A DNA stretch of 15,823 bases from Chromatiales bacterium. GTDB taxonomy: Bacteria > Pseudomonadota > Gammaproteobacteria > UBA6429 > Thiohalophilaceae. The position numbers were made by a program, and so were the translations under genes. Positions within the stretch are counted from its first letter, which is position 1. The number at the start of each line of letters is the position of its first letter. Below the pieces are notes generated by a model. It was given only the letters and a program-made list of their open reading frames with translations, had not been told where the DNA came from and searched no databases. The stretch covers positions 1-15,823 of the forward strand of contig JALUTJ010000131.1 in NCBI GenBank assembly GCA_027057985.1. Direction: 5' to 3'. Shown piece by piece: positions 8,354 through 15,354 of the stretch.

Positions 8354-8430
8354 GTAGGTTGGTTCAAGTCGCAAAGCGACGGAACCGACAGTACAAATTT
8401 GTCGGCTCCGCTTCGCTTGAGCCAACCTAC
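8354..8430. repeat. Two head-to-head REP-like units forming a long inverted repeat
   Basis: The stretch begins GTAGGTTGG (8354-8362) and ends CCAACCTAC (8422-8430), so the whole 77 nt can fold into one hairpin. Each arm is itself a palindrome unit: 8358-8389 pairs GTTGGTTC with GAACCGAC around a 16-nt loop, and 8401-8426 pairs GTCGGCTC with GAGCCAAC around a 10-nt loop. The right unit is inverted relative to the copies at 3651, 3854 and 15685. It lies between the convergent ends of btuF and the minus-strand operon and could stop or stabilise both transcripts. Neither side has the T tract of an intrinsic terminator. The flanks 8270-8353 and 8431-8447 hold nothing recognisable. Confidence 0.8.
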
Positions 8431-8447
8431 CAGCTGCCTGCTTTATG

Positions 8448-9215
8448 TTAAAATCCGTTACTGATTTCACGTAGCTTTGGCACTGCCAGGCCTGCTGCAT
8501 CAGCCATTTCAAGTGCACGTTGCAGGCGTGCCGGTGCAGATCGTCCCATGCACATGTGTTCCGGATCACCATCAATCCCTTTTTTGAAACCGGCAATCAT
8601 TTTTTCCCTGTCTAGCTCATGCCCCACCAGGGTGGCCTGTATGTCCATAACTTCACTGGCAACCTCCATGGCAAGATCATAATGATTGTTCCAGAGGTCT
8701 TCGACGTTTCCTTTTGTCACCAGTCCCGAGATATTGGTGGTGAGAATATAAACATTCTTGATTAACAGCTCGTTTTCCATTTCTTCTGCCGAGGCGACGA
8801 CATGTGCCGGAATATCCAGTGTTGCCAGTGCTTCAACCAGCAGAGTGGCTTTTGGTCCAAAACAGGGGGATGAAATCAGTACCTTTGAATCCTGGCCTTT
8901 TTTCTTTTCAAACCAGACAGAAATAACGGTAGGATCACTAAAGGGATGATCCTGCCAGTCACGGGGTAAGAGTTCATTTTGTAGCAAAGCGATAGTATTG
9001 TTCCATTCCGATGGAAGCTGTTTTAGTGCCGGCTGCAGATCTTTCTCACCCACGGCAACCAGTACCATTTCCGGATCAGGAATCGCCTGTGCCAGTTCAT
9101 TTAAATCGGTGTTTCGATTGGCGGGGTAAACCGGGTGGCCAAGTTTCAGTATTGCACGGGCAAAGACACTGCCCATTTCACCGAGTCCAATAACAATAAC
9201 TGGTTTTTTAATCAT
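8448..9215 (-). CDS. Ketopantoate-reductase-like NAD(P)-binding protein
   Basis: A 255-residue cytoplasmic protein with an N-terminal Rossmann motif VIVIGLGEMGS (6-16). It reads as a diverged member of the ketopantoate reductase/6-phosphogluconate dehydrogenase superfamily. LLQN (77-80) resembles the QNG block of ketopantoate reductase. IKNVYILTTNISGL (152-165) resembles its C-terminal helix, keeping a lysine (K153) and an asparagine (N161) at the expected eight-residue spacing. MCMGRSAPARLQRALEMADA followed by AGLAVP (221-246) resembles the end of that family, but the usual catalytic glutamate after the arginine is not evident. True pantoate synthesis is therefore doubtful. It is the last gene of the riboswitch-headed operon, 11 nt after the preceding gene, with GGAT 7 nt before the ATG. 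A B12-linked redox role is inference from context only. Confidence 0.75.
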   Translation of the reverse strand: MIKKPVIVIGLGEMGSVFARAILKLGHPVYPANRNTDLNELAQAIPDPEMVLVAVGEKDLQPALKQLPSEWNNTIALLQNELLPRDWQDHPFSDPTVISVWFEKKKGQDSKVLISSPCFGPKATLLVEALATLDIPAHVVASAEEMENELLIKNVYILTTNISGLVTKGNVEDLWNNHYDLAMEVASEVMDIQATLVGHELDREKMIAGFKKGIDGDPEHMCMGRSAPARLQRALEMADAAGLAVPKLREISNGF

Positions 9216-9226
9216 TTTATTATCCG

Positions 9227-9571
9227 TTAGTTTTCAAGCAGAGTGATCTCAGTTTCTGTACTGATTTTATCAATACTAAACTGGATTTCACAATATTCAT
9301 TTTGCAGGTCAAGCGGGGTAGGATCGTCGGCACAGCTGCAACCGGAAATAATGCCACTATAAAAGATACCTGTTTTAATGATTAATCGCTGTTCGGTTTC
9401 ATGGTGATTAAGAATGACCACGCTGAATGCTTCATCACTGACATAACTGCTGTGAGATAGTCCCTGTTGTAAAGGTAATGCCTGCTTATTAATAGTTTCA
9501 ATTTCCTGTTTGGCTATAGTCTTAAAATTCGAATTGTTTAGTGCCTGTATTGTTTGTGAGAGTTTAATCAT
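9227..9571 (-). CDS. Uncharacterised 114-residue protein with GCSCADDPTP motif
   Basis: I do not recognise this family. From the ATG at 9571 the protein has 114 residues, with no signal peptide or membrane helix. The first half is polar and likely helical; the second half looks like beta strands (SVVILNHH, RLIIKTGIFYSGIISG, CEIQFSID, EITLLEN). The most striking element is GCSCADDPTP (77-86), with C78 and C80 two apart, and a third cysteine C94 in NEYCEI. A C-x-C pair next to two aspartates could bind a metal or be redox active, which is inference. The start is fixed by an ATGATTAA overlap with the cobB stop; the open frame extends to 9733, but that part lies antisense-free inside cobB and is best explained as read-through of cobB's other frame. 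Its position in the B12 operon, between cobB and the reductase-like gene, suggests a link to corrinoid metabolism. Confidence 0.75.
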   Translation of the reverse strand: MIKLSQTIQALNNSNFKTIAKQEIETINKQALPLQQGLSHSSYVSDEAFSVVILNHHETEQRLIIKTGIFYSGIISGCSCADDPTPLDLQNEYCEIQFSIDKISTETEITLLEN

Positions 9572-10868
9572 GGCATAAGCCCGGGGAAAATAGCTTTGCC
9601 ACCGCCTCCGGGTTAGAAGGAAAGTAGAGATGTATATAGCTGGCAACAAGCTGGCCATTACGATAAATGGCTTCGCCCTGGCTATTATCGTATTGCTTTT
9701 GTCCGTATTCTTCTGCCTGCATATCGGTTTCAAGCCGTGAATGGTGAAAGGTATGGCCGCTGAGTTCGCCTTCTTTTAGAAGCGCCTTTTGCATCCCCAG
9801 CCCCATCAGCCGTTTTTGCATAATGGCATCACCCACTAGCAGGCCTGCCATATTGGCTTTGTGGCCTTCCTTGTCGGTCAGGGTTTGCATTAAATAGAGC
9901 ATGCCGCCACATTCTGCAAGTACGGGTTTATTGTTCTTATGATGCTGCCGGATAGATTCAAGTATTTCGTTGTTACTTTCCAGTTCAGTAAGATAGAGTT
10001 CCGGATAACCACCCGGTAACCATAGTGCATCAGCTTTTGGTAAAGCCGTATCTTCTAGCGGAGAAAAAAATACCAGTTCAGCACCCAGTTGTCGAAGCAG
10101 ATCGATATTTGCCGGGTAGATAAAGGAAAAGGCATCATCTCGCGCAACAGCAATACGTATTCCCTGTAGTAAAGGCTTAGCTTGCTGCATATCAACTGGG
10201 CTAAACTCAACCACGTCGGGTAGTTCGCTTAGACGGGTACTGGCTATGGCTTCGGCCGCCTCATCCAGAATAGTATCGATCTGCTTTACTTCATTTGCCT
10301 GCACCAGCCCGAGATGGCGTTCCGGTAGTTTTATATCAGCATTTCGTTGCAGGGCACCGTAAAAATTAATTTTTTCGGGGAATTCATGTGCCAGCATGTC
10401 GGCATGGCCGGCGCTGGCGACATTATTGGCGATCACGCCAGCAAAAGGCAGGCTATTACGAAAGTTGCGCAGGCCATAGGCAATGGCAGAAAAAGTCTGG
10501 GCCATGGCACTGGCATCGATAACCGCCAGTACCGGGATGGAAAAGAACTCGGCGAGATCAGCACTGCTGGGGTTACCATCAAACAGGCCCATCACCCCTT
10601 CAATCAGAATTAGATCGGCTTCCTTCGCTGCATCATAGAGTAATCGCCGGCTGGCCGCTTTACCTACCATCCACAGATCGAGCTGATAGACCGGGTTGCC
10701 AGAAGCCTGTTCAAGGATCATGGGATCAAGAAAATCGGGCCCGGTTTTAAAAACACGCACCTTTTTACCCTGATTACGATGGTAACGCGCTAGTGCTGCG
10801 GTAACGGTTGTTTTTCCCTGGCCGGATGCAGGCGCACTGATTAACAGGGCAGGACAGCAAACGGTCAT
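9564..10868 (-). CDS. cobB: Cobyrinic acid a,c-diamide synthase
   Basis: CobB (CbiA) amidates the a and c side chains of cobyrinic acid (hydrogenobyrinic acid in the aerobic pathway) using glutamine and ATP. The 434 residues match the family. The N-terminal ATP-binding domain has SAPASGQGKTT (11-21), FKTGPDFLDP (40-49) and IEGVMGLFDG (89-98). The C-terminal amidotransferase domain has DDAFSFIYP (244-252), LPGGYPELY (284-292), nucleophile C320 in AECGGMLYL and H413 in YIHLYFP. The start overlaps the cobO stop by one nucleotide (TAATG on the minus strand). The gene name cobB is also used for an unrelated sirtuin in E. coli; that is not this protein. Confidence 0.96.
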   Translation of the reverse strand: MTVCCPALLISAPASGQGKTTVTAALARYHRNQGKKVRVFKTGPDFLDPMILEQASGNPVYQLDLWMVGKAASRRLLYDAAKEADLILIEGVMGLFDGNPSSADLAEFFSIPVLAVIDASAMAQTFSAIAYGLRNFRNSLPFAGVIANNVASAGHADMLAHEFPEKINFYGALQRNADIKLPERHLGLVQANEVKQIDTILDEAAEAIASTRLSELPDVVEFSPVDMQQAKPLLQGIRIAVARDDAFSFIYPANIDLLRQLGAELVFFSPLEDTALPKADALWLPGGYPELYLTELESNNEILESIRQHHKNNKPVLAECGGMLYLMQTLTDKEGHKANMAGLLVGDAIMQKRLMGLGMQKALLKEGELSGHTFHHSRLETDMQAEEYGQKQYDNSQGEAIYRNGQLVASYIHLYFPSNPEAVAKLFSPGLCHD

Positions 10869-11476
10869 TATAGTTCGATACCCTTTTGCGCCTTGATACC
10901 GGAGCGAAAGGCATGCTTGATGTCGTTCATTTCTGTCACGGTATCAGCAATTTCAATCAGTTCATCTTTTGCAGCACGGCCGGTAATCACCACGTGTTGC
11001 ATCGCCGGGCGTTTTTTCAGGTCTGCAATCACATCGTCCAGCGTAAGGTAACCGTATTTTAAAACAATATTGAGTTCATCGAGAATAACAAGGTCATAGT
11101 GGTTATCAGAAAGCATACGACGTGCTTCGTGCCAGGCACGGCTTGCAGTTTCAATATCTTTTTGCCTGTCCTGTGTTTCCCAGGTAAAGCCATCCCCCAT
11201 GACATGGTATTCCACTTCATCAGGAAAACGACGAAAAAAACTTTCCTCGCCGGTGGAGTAGGCACCCTTGATAAACTGAATGATACCTACCTTCATATTA
11301 TGACCAAGTGCCCTTGCCACCATACCAAAGGCTGAGGAGCTTTTACCTTTGCCATTACCGGTGGTGATAACAATGATGCCCTGTTCACGCTCGGCTTTTT
11401 TTATACTGGCATCGACCACGGCTTTCTTTTTCGCCATGCGTGCAGTATGGCGTCGATCTTTTTCAGTGTCACTCAT
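10868..11476 (-). CDS. cobO: Corrinoid adenosyltransferase, CobO/CobA (BtuR) family
   Basis: Transfers the 5'-deoxyadenosyl group of ATP to cob(I)alamin or other cob(I)corrinoids, giving the adenosylated form needed by CobQ and later enzymes. The 202 residues are typical. A charged N-terminus is followed by the P-loop TTGNGKGKSS (38-47), then GIIQFIKGAYSTGEE (74-88) and YDLVILDELNIVLKYGYL (a Walker-B-like block), all diagnostic of this family. GGAAA lies 7 nt before the ATG. Two nucleotides separate the preceding gene's stop codon from this start. A second, unrelated adenosyltransferase lies two genes upstream in the same transcript (12291-12842). Confidence 0.96.
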   Translation of the reverse strand: MSDTEKDRRHTARMAKKKAVVDASIKKAEREQGIIVITTGNGKGKSSSAFGMVARALGHNMKVGIIQFIKGAYSTGEESFFRRFPDEVEYHVMGDGFTWETQDRQKDIETASRAWHEARRMLSDNHYDLVILDELNIVLKYGYLTLDDVIADLKKRPAMQHVVITGRAAKDELIEIADTVTEMNDIKHAFRSGIKAQKGIEL

Positions 11477-11478
11477 AA

Positions 11479-12291
11479 TTATTTCCAGAGATGATTTTTG
11501 CTGATAAGAATATCTAGCCCCTGCAGTATTTTAACATTTGGATTAAGAAAATACTGGCCATCAAAGCTGATAATTTTTAGCGGGACTTTTGGCACAATCA
11601 TCTGGCATTGTTTATTAAGCCGCCTTTCAAAAATAAACAACAGCTCGGGCTGGTACTGGTTAACCAGAGCTGTCACGGATGAAATTTCTTCTCCGGGACG
11701 AATATGGCGAATTTTTTCTTTTGTTTCAATAACCCGAAAACCAGCCCGGGTAAAAAGGTCATAGAGGCGGGTATTCGCACCAAAGGAATAGGCATTACCA
11801 CTACAGGAGGAAAGCAGAAGAACCTTGCGAGCATTTCCTTTTACCTGTTGAAGCTTTTTGCGCCATGCTGAAGCAAAACGATCTATTTTTTTATCAGCCT
11901 CTTTCCAGCCGGTCAGTCGAACGATAGTTTTCATATTGTCTTCGAGTTGATCCATACGGGAAAAACTTTTAAGTCTTAGCAGTTTTGCCTCCTGCGGGAT
12001 AATAGCCTGCATCTTTTCCCTGTCTGCCCAGTCAGAAGTAATTACCAGGTCAGGCATCAGGGCATCAATGGCTTCAGCATCCGGATCAAGAATACCACCG
12101 GTACGAGGCAGGTCACGTTTACTATAGCGGCTGACACCGATAATACACTTGCCCATACCAAGATAGTCCAGCATTTCAGAAATATAGGGAGACTGGCTGA
12201 TAATGCGTGGACAGGTGTTATTACCCTGTTGTGCTAACAGACTGAGCGGAGAGAAGAGTAGAAATATAAAAAGGAAAAAATAATAGCGCAT
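11479..12291 (-). CDS. Second BtuF-like periplasmic binding protein
   Basis: A class-III ABC substrate-binding protein of the BtuF/FhuD/FepB fold, 270 residues from the ATG at 12291. The signal peptide is clear: MRYYFFLFIFLLFSPLSLLA, probably cut after residue 20. The fold is shown by CPRIISQSPYISEMLDYLGM (27-46), TGGILDPDAEAIDALMPDLV (64-83) and the following ITSDW. The start is supported by AGGA 8 nt upstream and by a one-nucleotide TAATG overlap with the adenosyltransferase gene. A longer start at 12315 would put eight residues before the signal peptide and is less likely. It shares little with BtuF at 7400-8269 beyond the fold, and the two BtuF disulfide cysteines are not at the same places; it has its own C27 and C49. 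Its position between two adenosyltransferases under a B12 riboswitch suggests a corrinoid ligand, which is inference. Confidence 0.85.
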   Translation of the reverse strand: MRYYFFLFIFLLFSPLSLLAQQGNNTCPRIISQSPYISEMLDYLGMGKCIIGVSRYSKRDLPRTGGILDPDAEAIDALMPDLVITSDWADREKMQAIIPQEAKLLRLKSFSRMDQLEDNMKTIVRLTGWKEADKKIDRFASAWRKKLQQVKGNARKVLLLSSCSGNAYSFGANTRLYDLFTRAGFRVIETKEKIRHIRPGEEISSVTALVNQYQPELLFIFERRLNKQCQMIVPKVPLKIISFDGQYFLNPNVKILQGLDILISKNHLWK

Positions 12292-12842
12292 TATTTTTCC
12301 TGGTAGGGTTGCCATAGTACTTCCTTGCCATTTTCCTGTCGTGCCAGTACCCGCGCAAGCACAAATAACAGGTCGGAGAGGCGATTGAGGTAACTGATAG
12401 CCAGTTGACTGACATCATCTTCTCTTGCCAGGCTCACCACTCGACGTTCGGCGCGACGGCAAACACTGCGGGCTAGATGGCAGCTCGAAGTTGCCTTGCC
12501 TCCTGCTGGCAGGATAAATTCCTTAAGCATTGGTAGATCGGCATTAAAGCTGTCCAGCGTAGTTTCAAGATAGGTAATATAGTTTTCATCCAGGGCAGTA
12601 TGACCTGGAATACAAAGTTCACCACCGAGATCGAAAAGATGATGCTGTACCCGGTTAAGACACTCGCGTATATCATCGGTAATATCATGCGCCAGTACCA
12701 TGCCAATAATGCTATTGAGTTCATCCACGGTACCAAAAGCTTCTACGCGCAGGTTATCCTTGGCAACGCGAGAACCATCACCAAGACCGGTATCACCCTT
12801 GTCACCGGTGCGGGTATAGATTTTTGAAAGGCGGTGTCCCAT
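12291..12842 (-). CDS. PduO-type cob(I)alamin adenosyltransferase
   Basis: A trimeric, helical-bundle ATP:cob(I)alamin adenosyltransferase of the PduO/MMAB family, unrelated in fold to CobO. The 183 residues are full length. Diagnostic blocks are the ATP-binding N-terminus IYTRTGDKGDTGL (8-20), GTVDELNS (37-44), FILPAGG (109-115), CRRAERRVV (128-136) and YLNRLSDLLFVLAR (151-164). GAGGG 7 nt before the ATG supports the start. It lies 3 nt after tonB and overlaps the next gene by one nucleotide. Why the operon keeps both this enzyme and CobO is unclear; they may act on different corrinoids or deliver cofactor to different enzymes. Confidence 0.96.
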   Translation of the reverse strand: MGHRLSKIYTRTGDKGDTGLGDGSRVAKDNLRVEAFGTVDELNSIIGMVLAHDITDDIRECLNRVQHHLFDLGGELCIPGHTALDENYITYLETTLDSFNADLPMLKEFILPAGGKATSSCHLARSVCRRAERRVVSLAREDDVSQLAISYLNRLSDLLFVLARVLARQENGKEVLWQPYQEK

Positions 12843-12845
12843 AGC

Positions 12846-13472
12846 TTATCCCTCGGTCAGTTTATACAATACCGGCAGTTCAAGTTTCAAATCCTGTCCT
12901 TGCCATACTGCCATATCCGGGAAAGTTTTGATTTTCTGGATTGCCCGGATAGCAGCCTCGTCCAGTACAGTATAGCCGGAACTACGGCTAAGCATAATAT
13001 CTTTTATTTCACCAGAACGGGTGATATGCAGCGCAACCACAACCTTACCCTGCCAGTTTCTTTTCTGTGCCAGGCGGGGATAGTGAAAATACTGACGCAG
13101 TTCATTCACCAGAATCGATATTACCCTGCTCTGGGCAATACTATTTTGTTGTTGGCGAGGAGGTTGTTGTTTTGTATCAGAGGTTTTATTCGATGAGAGT
13201 GAAACAGGTCCTGTCGGTTTGTTACTGATTGCTGTTTTATTGTTCGCTACCGTTGTAACCGTTTTCTTATGTTGGAGACGGGATTGTTTTTCTGTACGGG
13301 CCTGTGCGGGTGTGATATTACTTTTTACTGGCAATACTTTAACTGCCAGCATACTCCCGGCAGCGCCGGGAAGTATAATGGTCGTTTTTTGCGAGTTTAT
13401 GCTCATCAACAGGCCAAGATGTATGCTTGCAGAAGCAATTACAAAGATGACCAGTGGAGATGACCATTTCAT
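12846..13472 (-). CDS. tonB: TonB-family energy transducer
   Basis: A TonB-like protein of 208 residues with a single N-terminal membrane anchor (about residues 5-24), a long polar linker rich in K, T, S, N and Q, and a C-terminal TonB domain (about 125-208) containing YFHYPRLAQKRNWQGKVVV followed by ALHITRSGEI. The linker lacks the Pro-Lys and Pro-Glu repeats of the housekeeping E. coli TonB, which suggests a specialised partner. It transmits proton-motive force from ExbB/ExbD to an outer-membrane receptor. Placed 9 nt after btuB and before the adenosyltransferases, it is most simply a dedicated partner of BtuB. No exbB or exbD is in the window, so it must share an ExbBD complex encoded elsewhere. 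The Shine-Dalgarno is weak; translation may be coupled to btuB. Confidence 0.93.
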   Translation of the reverse strand: MKWSSPLVIFVIASASIHLGLLMSINSQKTTIILPGAAGSMLAVKVLPVKSNITPAQARTEKQSRLQHKKTVTTVANNKTAISNKPTGPVSLSSNKTSDTKQQPPRQQQNSIAQSRVISILVNELRQYFHYPRLAQKRNWQGKVVVALHITRSGEIKDIMLSRSSGYTVLDEAAIRAIQKIKTFPDMAVWQGQDLKLELPVLYKLTEG

Positions 13473-13481
13473 TTTACTGTT

Positions 13482-15242
13482 TTAAAAACCCTGGTAAGAA
13501 AGGCTGATATAGCCACTTAAACCTGGAGTATTATATTTATCCACCAGGGTGTACTTTGTGTCAAACAGGTTTTCTATTTTCCAGCTGAGTTTCATTTTCT
13601 TGCTGAGGGCATAGCTGGCTCTCAAGTTTACCAGGTTATAACCGTCGAGGCGGGTGGTATTCGCAGTATCATCATAGCGGAAACCCTGGCCAATGATGCT
13701 CAGACCTGCCGTCCACTTTCCGCTACTTTTGTCCATATCAAGACGATATGAGCCACTGCTGCGCCGAGCCAGTAATTTACCGGTCTTGGTATCACGAGGG
13801 TCAAGCAGAGAGTATTGCAGGCGTGTATTCCAGCCGGCGATAACAGTATTGAGGCGTAACTCGACACCTTTTATCCTGGCGCGATCAACATTCTTCGGTG
13901 GCCAGCCAGAAATCAGATTTTCAACCTGCGTATCATAAAGACTGATAGATGCTTTGCCCCAGCTATGCTGTTTACGCAGTTCAAGTTCAGCAGTTGATGA
14001 GGATTCTGGTTTCAGGTTCGGATCACCGGCACTCGGCCAGTAGAGATCGTTAAAGGTTGGCGTTTTGAATGCGGTACCATACGAGGCAATGATGCGTGTT
14101 GTAGTGGAGAAGTTATGTCCCCATGCAATATTGCCGGTTGAATGATTACCAAAGGCCTGGTTTTGATCATTCCTTAATGCAAGTTGCAGATCATTGTTTT
14201 CGCCACTCCACTGGTGCTGAATAAATGCAGCAATATTATTACGCGAGGTTTCATCATAGTTGGTAGTACTTTCAACCGTGTCATTCTGGTAATCGGCACC
14301 AACGGTTAAAAGCTGGTTTTCTGCCAGGGTTATATCATTTTGCCAGCTATAGGTGGTGCGGGTGGTATCATACTGCGATGTGCCAGAGCCAGTATTATAG
14401 GTTTTATCCAGACTTTCGGATATTTCCAGTGTACTTTTCCAGCTGGATGATGGTGATGCGATATAGCGCAGGCCAGTAACCTGTTGCAGGAAGTCGGTGC
14501 TATTATAATAGCCATCATATTGCGTGTTCCCGTTTGCACGCATGCTATTGAACTCCAGGCTTGAAGTGTCACTGATCTTATGTGAGAGGTTAAAGCTAAA
14601 GGAATTATTCTGATAACCATCATCATCGGTTTCACTGTCATTCTTGGCATCAAAACCAGCAGTTTTCAGACTATTCGCTGTCAGGGAGTAACGGGTTTTT
14701 TCTGAACCGCCATTGATACTTGCCGTGATCCTGTTTGTTACAAAACTGCCATACTGCATATCGATAGAGCCAGATTCTTTGCCTGCCCCTTTTTTAGTGA
14801 AGATCTGGATAACACCACCCACTGCTTCGGAACCATATAATGAAGCACGTGGGCCGCGTACGATTTCAATTCGTTCAATCTGAGAAACAGGGATATGTTG
14901 AAAAGCAATACTGCCATTGGTTGCCGAACCAATCTTGATACCATCGATCATGACCAGTACATGTTTGGAGCTGGTGCCACGAATAAACATACTGGTAGCT
15001 TTGCCGACACCTCCATTATTAACCATATCGATACCACTAAGTGCATTTAACAATTCAAGCAGGTTATTGGCCTGCTGTTGTTCAATATCTTTCTGGGTAA
15101 TAATCGTCACCGAGGCGAGACTGTCATCTACCGTTTGCGCTGTTCTGGAAGCGGTAACAATAATCTGATCTTGTTCGGCAATAGCTGGTACTGAAATGGC
15201 TGCGGAAACAGTAGCAATAAGTGCTGATTTATAAAATTTCAT
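13482..15242 (-). CDS. btuB: TonB-dependent outer-membrane cobalamin receptor
   Basis: A 586-residue outer-membrane receptor. The signal peptide MKFYKSALIATVSAAISVPA-IA is probably cut after residue 22. The mature end carries a TonB box, DQIIVTASR (25-33), like BtuB's. The plug domain follows, with VTIITQKDIE (45-54), SMFIRGTSSKHVLVMIDGIK (84-103) and IERIEIVRGPRASLYGSEAV (122-141). The remainder is alternating aromatic beta-strand sequence ending in SYQGF; the terminal phenylalanine is the usual barrel-assembly signal. The ATG at 15242 is chosen because GAGGG lies just upstream and the signal peptide starts there; an in-frame ATG at 15266 would add eight polar residues. The cobalamin riboswitch directly upstream makes B12, rather than a siderophore, the likely substrate. 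It is the first gene of the eight-gene minus-strand operon. Confidence 0.95.
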   Translation of the reverse strand: MKFYKSALIATVSAAISVPAIAEQDQIIVTASRTAQTVDDSLASVTIITQKDIEQQQANNLLELLNALSGIDMVNNGGVGKATSMFIRGTSSKHVLVMIDGIKIGSATNGSIAFQHIPVSQIERIEIVRGPRASLYGSEAVGGVIQIFTKKGAGKESGSIDMQYGSFVTNRITASINGGSEKTRYSLTANSLKTAGFDAKNDSETDDDGYQNNSFSFNLSHKISDTSSLEFNSMRANGNTQYDGYYNSTDFLQQVTGLRYIASPSSSWKSTLEISESLDKTYNTGSGTSQYDTTRTTYSWQNDITLAENQLLTVGADYQNDTVESTTNYDETSRNNIAAFIQHQWSGENNDLQLALRNDQNQAFGNHSTGNIAWGHNFSTTTRIIASYGTAFKTPTFNDLYWPSAGDPNLKPESSSTAELELRKQHSWGKASISLYDTQVENLISGWPPKNVDRARIKGVELRLNTVIAGWNTRLQYSLLDPRDTKTGKLLARRSSGSYRLDMDKSSGKWTAGLSIIGQGFRYDDTANTTRLDGYNLVNLRASYALSKKMKLSWKIENLFDTKYTLVDKYNTPGLSGYISLSYQGF

Positions 15243-15354
15243 TTTATCCCTCGTGTTTATACGCACACCCGCGCGTTTGTTATTGGTGCAGAGGGATTAA
15301 CGGATGAAAGGTACTTCGCCCGTTTATAACCGCCCTCCGCGATTACTACGATCA
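15243..15354 (-). promoter_or_regulatory. Riboswitch expression platform / btuB leader
   Basis: This 112-nt leader joins the aptamer to the btuB start codon. The Shine-Dalgarno GAGGGAT (minus strand, 15252 to 15246) is perfectly complementary to ATCCCTC (15297 to 15291), so a hairpin could hide the ribosome site. A second GAGGG (15337 to 15333) just after the aptamer could compete for the same CCCTC and free the Shine-Dalgarno. No T tract suited to an intrinsic terminator is seen, so control is probably at translation initiation. The pairing is read directly from sequence; the switch is inference. Confidence 0.6.

Noticed and set aside
10347..10613. 88-codon plus-strand frame opposite cobB
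   Set aside because: Antisense shadow of a strongly supported gene, without ribosome site or recognisable content.
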